Of a stretch of 64,000 nucleotides of DNA, positions 58,804 to 64,000 are shown one piece after another. This DNA comes from Salinirubellus litoreus (GTDB taxonomy: Archaea; Halobacteriota; Halobacteria; Halobacteriales; Haloarculaceae). The translations under genes and the position numbers were made by a program. The DNA lies in the NCBI RefSeq assembly GCF_037335815.1, contig NZ_CP147841.1, positions 3,782,001 to 3,846,000 on the forward strand. The letters run 5' to 3'. The notes under the pieces are model-generated. The model had not been told where the DNA came from. It saw nothing but the letters and a program-made list of their open reading frames with translations, and searched no databases. Position 1 is the first letter of the stretch; every line of letters begins with the position of its first letter.

Positions 58804-60197
58804 TGGGGGACCTCCTGCTCGCCTACTACGGCGACGACTTCACCGGCTCGACCGACGTGCTGGAGTCGCTGAGCCTGAACGGCGTCCCGACCGTGCTCTT
58901 CTTGGAGACACCCGACGCCGAGGATCTGGAACGGTTCGGTGACGCCCGGGCGGTCGGCATCGCGGGGACCAGCAGGGGGATGTCGCCCGGGGAGATGGAG
59001 GAGGCGTTGCCGCCGGCGTTCGGGGCGCTCGATACCCTCGACCCGGAGATCGTCCAGTACAAGGTCTGTTCGACGTTCGACTCCTCGACCGAGGTCGGGA
59101 GCATCGGTCGAGCCATCGACGTCGGCCAGCGGCGGTTCGACTCCCCGTTCGTCCCGGTCGTCGTCGCCACCCCGTCGCTCGAACCCCGCGGCCGGTACGT
59201 CGCCTTCGGCAACCTCTTCGCCACCGTCGGGGGGACGACCTACCGGCTCGACCGCCACCCGACGATGAGACGGCACCCCGTGACGCCGATGACCGAGGCC
59301 GACCTGACCAGACACCTCGGCGAGCAGACCGACCGCGGGATCGGACTCCTCGACGTCCGACGGATCGACGGGAACGACGGCGAGGCGCTCTCCCGGGAGC
59401 TCGAAGCGGTCGTCGAAGGTAACGAAATCGTCGTCTTCGACGGCCTCGACCACGACCACCAGCGGAAGGTCGGCCGCCTGATCTGGGAGCGCGCCCTGGA
59501 CCACGAGGGAGGCCCGCTCTTCTCGGCCTCCTCGTCGGGGCTCGACTACGCGCTCTCGCGGCACTGGCGGGATGCCGGCGTCGTCCCGGAGCCCGATCCC
59601 CCCCGTCCGGTCGAGGCCGTCGACCGGATCCTGGTGATGTCCGGGAGCGCCTCGCCCGTGAACCGCGACCAGATCGACTGGGCGCTCGAACACGGGTTCG
59701 AGGGGATCCGCCTCGACACGCCGGGGCTCCTCGATCCCGACGCGGCCCCCGAGGCGCGGGGTGAGGCCGTCGCCGCCGCCCTCGACGTGCTGGCCGAGGG
59801 CGGGAGCCCGCTGCTCTACTCCGTCCGGGGTCCCGACGACGAGGCGGTCGAGCGGACGGTCGAGCGGGCGGCCGAACTGGGTATCGAGGAGACTCGCGTG
59901 GGGGCCCGGCTGGGGGACGAACAGGGGCGGATCACGCGAGAGATACTCGACGGGACGCCGGTCGAACGCGTCTGCGTCGCCGGCGGCGACACGAGCGGCC
60001 ACGTCGCCCCCCACCTCGACGTCTTCGCCCTCGAATTCCTCGCGCCCGTCGGGGCGGGGAGCCCGCTCTGCCGGGCCGCCTCGCGGACGACGGCGTTCGA
60101 CGGGCTGGAACTCGCACTCAAGGGCGGACAGGTCCAGACCGACCACGAGGCGGCGGACTTCTTCGGAGCCGTCAGGGACGGCGGCGTCCGGCCGTGA
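58803..60197 (+). CDS. Four-carbon acid sugar kinase family (DUF1537/OtnK-OiaK type)
   Basis: A 464-residue kinase; its ATG overlaps the stop of the RuBisCO-like gene by one base. The N-terminal substrate domain starts LLLAYYGDDFTGSTDVLESL, followed by VQYKVCSTFDSSTEVGSIGR. The C-terminal nucleotide domain includes LVMSGSASPVNRDQIDWALE, VCVAGGDTSGHVAPHLDVFA and LALKGGQVQTDHEAADFFGA. Members phosphorylate C4-C5 sugar acids (threonate, erythronate, 3-oxo-isoapionate). The coupling to a RuBisCO-like protein points to 3-oxo-isoapionate kinase (OiaK). Substrate not proven. Confidence 0.9.
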   Translation: MGDLLLAYYGDDFTGSTDVLESLSLNGVPTVLFLETPDAEDLERFGDARAVGIAGTSRGMSPGEMEEALPPAFGALDTLDPEIVQYKVCSTFDSSTEVGSIGRAIDVGQRRFDSPFVPVVVATPSLEPRGRYVAFGNLFATVGGTTYRLDRHPTMRRHPVTPMTEADLTRHLGEQTDRGIGLLDVRRIDGNDGEALSRELEAVVEGNEIVVFDGLDHDHQRKVGRLIWERALDHEGGPLFSASSSGLDYALSRHWRDAGVVPEPDPPRPVEAVDRILVMSGSASPVNRDQIDWALEHGFEGIRLDTPGLLDPDAAPEARGEAVAAALDVLAEGGSPLLYSVRGPDDEAVERTVERAAELGIEETRVGARLGDEQGRITREILDGTPVERVCVAGGDTSGHVAPHLDVFALEFLAPVGAGSPLCRAASRTTAFDGLELALKGGQVQTDHEAADFFGAVRDGGVRP

Positions 60198-60330
60198 CGC
60201 CTGTGACGTGGCCGTCGTCGTGGACCGGTGGCCACCGCACCGAGAGGTGATCCGACCCCGGACAGCCGGAAAGCCTCCCGACGCCGACGCACGGCATCTT
60301 TATACCCCGACGGGGGGTCCGGTCGTGGTG

Positions 60331-60831
60331 ATGGACGGCACGAGCGAGCGGCCCGCGCCCGGCACCCGGACCGGCAGCGTCGAACGCATCCACGTCGCCC
60401 CCGACACCGGCGGTGACCCGGAGTCCCGGGACTCGGTCGAGGCCGTCGCCGGCCGGGGGCTCGTCGGCGACCGGTACTACCGCGGTGGGGGGATCTACAA
60501 CGAGAACGAGGACCTCGAACCCAGCGACGTCACGCTCATCGAGGCCGAAGCGCTGGAGGCCGCCGCCGCGGACTACGCCGCGGCGTTCGAGCCCGGGGCT
60601 CACCGACGGAACGTGACGACGCGGGGGGTCGCGCTCAACCACCTCGTCGGGGAACGGTTCCGCGTCGGCGGGGCGATCGTCGAGGGGACCGGCCTGTGCG
60701 AGCCCTGCGGGTATATGGAGTCGCTCGCCGGCCAGCCCGACGGGGCCGCGGCGCTCGAACACCGCGGCGGACTCGACGCCCGGATCGTCGAGTCGGGGAC
60801 CATCGGCGTCGGGGACGACGTCGTCTGGTGA
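60331..60831 (+). CDS. MOSC-domain protein
   Basis: A 166-residue protein from ATG 60331, with TATA-like TTTATACC (60299-60306) 28 nt upstream. GSVERIHVAPDTGGDPESRD, RGLVGDRYYRGGG, DVTLIEAEALEAA, RRNVTTRGVALNHLVGERFR and EGTGLCEPCGYMESLAG are MOSC motifs; the Cys (about residue 129) may carry a molybdenum-cofactor sulphur. Such single-domain proteins deliver sulphur or act on N-hydroxylated compounds. The link to the flanking sugar-acid genes is unclear. Confidence 0.88.
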   Translation: MDGTSERPAPGTRTGSVERIHVAPDTGGDPESRDSVEAVAGRGLVGDRYYRGGGIYNENEDLEPSDVTLIEAEALEAAAADYAAAFEPGAHRRNVTTRGVALNHLVGERFRVGGAIVEGTGLCEPCGYMESLAGQPDGAAALEHRGGLDARIVESGTIGVGDDVVW

Positions 60832-61046
60832 GCCGGTAGCTGTACGGTTCCTCCGATCCCGGCTTTCCCCGGTTCCGATGTCGCCGCTCGGTACACGCCC
60901 GAGCGCTCTCGTCCTCGTCGATCGACGCTCCACTCGACAGGGATCGGATTTCCCGCGCCGAGAGGACGCGATACTGGGCGGGGTACGGGCGTCCCGTCGA
61001 ACGAAAGCCCTATTTCGCTCGCTCAGGAACCGCGGGCCGAGAGACA

Positions 61047-61895
61047 GTGACACTCACGATTACACTCATGGGGGCGGGCGGGAAGATGGGGTGTCGGATC
61101 ACGGACCAGCTGGAGCGCGTGGACCGCTACGAGACGCGCTACGTCGAACCGAGCGAGGAGGGCAGGGAACGCCTCGAATCGCGCGACCTCGCCGCCACGC
61201 CGGCCGACGAGGCGCTCGACGGGACCGACGTCGTCGTGATGGCCGTCCCGGACGACCTGATCGGGCCGATCACCGACGACGTCGTCCCGGACGTCGAGGA
61301 GGGGACGATGATCGTCCTCCTCGACCCGGCGGCCGCCCACGCCGGCGTCCTCCACGAGCGCGAGGACGTCTCGTACTTCCTCGCCCACCCGTGCCACCCC
61401 TCCTTCTTCACCGCCGAGACGGACATGGACGCCGAGGACACCGACTGGTTCGGCGGCCAGGACCGGGACGCCCAGGATATCGTCTGTGCGCTCCACCAGG
61501 GTCCCGACGACGAGTACGCGAAGGGCGAGGCCGTCGCCCGGGACATGTACGGGCCCGTCCGGGAGGCCCACCGGGTCACGACCGAGCAGATGGCCCTCCT
61601 CGAACCCGCCCTGGTCGAGACGCTCCTCGCGACGTCGCTCTACGCTATCCGCGACGGCTACGAGCGGGTCGTCGAGATGGGCGTCCCCGAGGACGCCGCC
61701 CGGGAGTTCCTGTTCGGTCACCTCCGAATCGAACTCGGCATCGTCTTCGGCTACACCGACTTCCCGTTCTCCGACGGGGCGCTCCAGGCCGTCGAGGAGG
61801 GTCGGGAGGACATCTTCCGGCCGGACTGGGAGGCCCGCGTGTTCGACCCCGAGAACGTCCGGGCGAGCGCCGAGCGGATCGTCGGGTCGGAGTAG
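61047..61895 (+). CDS. NAD(P)-binding oxidoreductase with phosphogluconate-dehydrogenase-like C-terminus
   Basis: A 282-residue protein from GTG 61047 (ATG 61068 possible). The N-terminal Rossmann fold is ITLMGAGGKMGCRITDQLER, followed by DVVVMAVPDDLIGPITDDVV and IVLLDPAAAHAGVL. The C-terminal helical domain includes FLAHPCHPSFFTAETDMDAE, VTTEQMALLEPALVETLLAT and EFLFGHLRIELGIVFGYTDF. This architecture (PGDH_C-type) is that of D-apionate oxidoisomerase ApnO, which makes 3-oxo-isoapionate, the substrate of OiaK. Assignment is by family memory and gene neighbourhood, not comparison. Confidence 0.8.
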   Translation: MTLTITLMGAGGKMGCRITDQLERVDRYETRYVEPSEEGRERLESRDLAATPADEALDGTDVVVMAVPDDLIGPITDDVVPDVEEGTMIVLLDPAAAHAGVLHEREDVSYFLAHPCHPSFFTAETDMDAEDTDWFGGQDRDAQDIVCALHQGPDDEYAKGEAVARDMYGPVREAHRVTTEQMALLEPALVETLLATSLYAIRDGYERVVEMGVPEDAAREFLFGHLRIELGIVFGYTDFPFSDGALQAVEEGREDIFRPDWEARVFDPENVRASAERIVGSE

Positions 61896-62008
61896 CGTCT
61901 CCGTCGGTTCCGAACGCGACACGCTCCGGCCGTGGGGCCGACACCCGGCGGACGGGTGGGTAGTGACACCCCCTGCATCGGGAGTCCTGATCGGACACGA
62001 AGCCGCGG

Positions 62009-63346
62009 CTACGTCAGCGACGGCGAGGCGAACTCGCCGTCCTCGAACTCGATGGGGGCGGGCTCCTCGACGACGCGGAGGTCCTCGCGTTCCCGTGCCG
62101 CCTCGACGAGCGCCGTCGAGGCGTACAGGCGGTGGAGGTGCATGGTGTCGGCCGCCCGGAGGACCCGAACGGTCTCGGGGTCGACGACGCCGATGGTCGA
62201 CAGCGCGGCGACGAGTCCGGCGCGGTCGGTCTCGACGACCGGCGGTAGCCGCACCCCGCGGATCGTGCTCGCAGTCAGGGCGTTGATGAGCGTCGTCGGG
62301 GCGTCGATCCCGGCGGCGATATCCCGGTGGACGACGTCGGCCACCCCGACGCCCATCGCGTTGCCGTGGGTCGCCTCCGTCAGCTCGCGAGCGTAGATCC
62401 GCTTTATCCTCGAGGGATCCTGTGCGGGTTCGTTGATCGAGAACGGCCGTCGACCGGTGACGTTCGTGTCCATCCCCTGGCCGCTGATGTCCTTGCCGAG
62501 ACGATCGAAGACGACGACGTCGAGGTCGTCGAACGGGAGCATCGGCATCAGGTCGTAGGCCGTCTCGAGCAGTTCGCGCTCGCGGTCGAGGAACCCCTCC
62601 GGCGGGATACCCTCGATCAGCGCGGTGTCGTCGTGCTGGTCTTCGACGATGGCGACCCCTCCGAGGACGGGGAGCGAATCGAGGATCCGTTCCGTGATCT
62701 CGGGGATCATCCGCCGGAACGACCAGTCGACGGCCCACTCGTGGGCGACCTTCGCGCCGCGCTGTTTGCCCATCCCGATGACGAGCATCTTCGAGAGACC
62801 GCTCTCGACCTCGCCGTCGAAGTCAGTGTGCGGTTTTACCCGATTTATCGGGACGATGGCGTCGGCGTCGGCGGCGTGTGCATCGAAGAATACGGGGACG
62901 TCGCGGTCGGGGGTCCGTCCGATCTCGACGACCTCCATGCTCGACCGGATCTCACAGCCGACGCTCGACTCCGTGACGCCGAGTTCGGCGAGCATCCCCG
63001 CCTGGCCCTCGGCGGTCGCCCCTCCGTGACTACCCATCGCGGGGAAGACGAACGGTTCGTGGCCCGCGTCGTCGAGCGCGTCGACGACTCCTGCGACGAT
63101 CTCGGCGAGGTTGGCGATGCCGCGACTCCCGACGCCCAGGGCGACCTCGCTTCCGGGTTCGAGGGAGTCGAGCGGGAGCGATTCGACGGCGCGCCCCGCC
63201 GCGCTTCCGACCTCCGCCGTGGGGATGGGGTCGGTCTCCCAGATCTGCTCGATCACGCCCATCTCGGGAAGCGGCGGGTCACCGCACGCCTCGACGATGG
63301 TCTCCTCCGGGACCGCGAGCGCGTCCGGGACGGCGTCGGGATTCAT
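62009..63346 (-). CDS. LarA/DUF2088 lactate racemase-like protein
   Basis: A 445-residue protein from ATG 63346, with TATA-like GTTTATCA (about 63368-63375, minus strand) 27 nt upstream. PAMGSHGGATAEGQAGMLAE, INRVKPHTDFDGEVESGLSK and MLVIGMGKQRGAKVAHEWAV are features of the LarA N-terminal family (DUF2088). LarA uses a nickel-pincer cofactor to racemise 2-hydroxy acids; relatives act on other alpha-hydroxy acids, and some lack the cofactor lysine. Convergent with the oxidoreductase gene, it may interconvert sugar-acid stereoisomers for the pathway (inference). Confidence 0.85.
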   Translation of the reverse strand: MNPDAVPDALAVPEETIVEACGDPPLPEMGVIEQIWETDPIPTAEVGSAAGRAVESLPLDSLEPGSEVALGVGSRGIANLAEIVAGVVDALDDAGHEPFVFPAMGSHGGATAEGQAGMLAELGVTESSVGCEIRSSMEVVEIGRTPDRDVPVFFDAHAADADAIVPINRVKPHTDFDGEVESGLSKMLVIGMGKQRGAKVAHEWAVDWSFRRMIPEITERILDSLPVLGGVAIVEDQHDDTALIEGIPPEGFLDRERELLETAYDLMPMLPFDDLDVVVFDRLGKDISGQGMDTNVTGRRPFSINEPAQDPSRIKRIYARELTEATHGNAMGVGVADVVHRDIAAGIDAPTTLINALTASTIRGVRLPPVVETDRAGLVAALSTIGVVDPETVRVLRAADTMHLHRLYASTALVEAAREREDLRVVEEPAPIEFEDGEFASPSLT

Positions 63347-63561
63347 GCGGGAACACTCGGCGGGTCGAGTGATAAACGTGGGGCCCCGCCCGTCCCGGGT
63401 CGGTCGACGCCGTGTCCGCGAGCGACCGAACGGATCTCCAGCCCGCTCCGGCGGCCCCGCCGGCCCCGCTTTTGGGGGTCGATGTGCAGGCAGTCTACTT
63501 ATGAGCACAGACCGGCTACGTGGCGTCCACAGCGAGCGGATCGGATCACGACACACGAGAC

Positions 63562-64000
63562 ATGCTCGAGGACGAATCGCGAGAACGGACGGACTGGAGC
63601 CCACCGAGCCAGAGCACCGTCGCGATCGTCGCGATCGCGGCGCTGGTCGTCACGCTCGCGTTCGTGACGGCGTTCGACGTCGCCGTCGCGGAACGGGGGA
63701 TCGGCGTCTTCGAGCCCCTGTCCCCACCGCTCGGAACCGCCCTCGCCGTCGCCGGCCTGATCACGCAGCTCGGCGACCCCTGGTTCCTGGTGCTGCTCGC
63801 CACGTTCGCCTACCTCGTCAACTCGGAGCGATCGTCCATCGACGAGCCGCGCGACGGCGCGTTCGTCCTCGCGGTGACGTTCGGGGCGTTCTCCCTGATC
63901 GACGTCCTCAAGAACGCCTTCGCCGCGCCCCGGCCGCCCGGCGCCGCGGAGGTGACGATCCCGACCTGGCTCCCGCCCGCCCTCGGCGGGACGTTCCGGA
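63562..64000 (+). CDS. PAP2-family membrane phosphatase (partial, runs off the window)
   Basis: At least 146 residues from ATG 63562, open to the window edge. Membrane helices at about residues 20-40, 55-85 and 100-118; the first phosphatase motif K-N-A-F-A-A-P-R-P-P (KxxxxxxRP type) lies at about residues 120-128, preceded by LIDVL. The SGH and final His motifs would be beyond the window. It probably dephosphorylates lipid or polyprenyl phosphates. Confidence 0.8.
   Translation, partial: MLEDESRERTDWSPPSQSTVAIVAIAALVVTLAFVTAFDVAVAERGIGVFEPLSPPLGTALAVAGLITQLGDPWFLVLLATFAYLVNSERSSIDEPRDGAFVLAVTFGAFSLIDVLKNAFAAPRPPGAAEVTIPTWLPPALGGTFR

Noticed and set aside
1..64000. CRISPR array, rRNA or replication origin
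   Set aside because: No regularly spaced direct repeats, no rRNA-like sequence, and no orc1/cdc6 gene with origin repeats were seen.

Overview
The window looks like the chromosome, or a large megaplasmid, of a haloarchaeon (class Halobacteria). Proteins are strongly acidic and codons G+C-rich at position three. Many genes have a TATA-like box about 27-28 nt upstream of the start codon, as expected for leaderless mRNAs. The families present (DUF5305, DUF7344, SipW-dependent secreted proteins, IS200/IS605 and IS1341-type elements, a Haloferax-like nar operon) are typical of this class. No rRNA, tRNA or CRISPR array was seen. Nothing was compared with a database; all names come from reading the sequence.

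Bases 1-21,550 are accessory DNA rich in small toxin-antitoxin-like modules: a DNA-binding protein/partner/DUF6884 operon (102-1291), a DUF7342-like regulator with a partner (4676-5662), a broken VapBC (15249-15515), an intact AbrB/PIN pair (15641-16313), RelBE (17289-17769) and TumE/TumA (18230-18983). They are interleaved with one complete IS200/IS605 element (tnpA+tnpB), one tnpB-only element carrying a nested non-autonomous element, a second copy of that element, several solo transposon-end hairpins and several gene stumps. Within this tract (8002-14115) lies a secretion module: a SipW-like signal peptidase, a DUF5305 membrane protein, two secreted proteins with nearly identical signal peptides, a DUF7344 regulator and one more secreted protein. 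It resembles the TasA/SipW fibre systems.

Bases 23,041-35,349 hold a long, tightly overlapped respiratory nitrate reductase operon: membrane protein, Rieske protein, cytochrome b, small membrane protein, NarG with a Tat signal, NarH, a haem-binding gamma-like subunit, NarJ, a polytopic membrane protein, a HEAT-repeat protein and an Mrp-type carrier fused to a DUF2249-like tail. A Cys-containing bacterio-opsin-activator-type regulator (NarO-like) follows. A 24-codon leader ORF overlaps the first gene.

Bases 35,498-43,640 hold mostly single genes: zinc ribbon, thioesterase, enolase-superfamily enzyme, alpha-glucosidase, FAD oxidoreductase, CPBP protease, an unknown protein, and a SnoaL-like gene interrupted by an 80-bp inverted-repeat element.

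Bases 43,947-51,669 hold an apparent amine/amide catabolic set: amidohydrolase, two DAO-type FAD oxidoreductases, class-I glutamine amidotransferase, class-III aminotransferase and an HDAC-like deacetylase. Bases 51,854-56,805 encode a three-gene His-Asp signalling operon. Bases 57,478-63,346 encode a RuBisCO-like protein lacking at least one catalytic lysine, a DUF1537 sugar-acid kinase, a MOSC protein, a phosphogluconate-dehydrogenase-like oxidoreductase and a LarA-like protein. This combination matches the logic of the apionate/3-oxo-isoapionate pathway and is the best candidate for an undescribed archaeal pathway here. A PAP2 phosphatase runs off the right edge.
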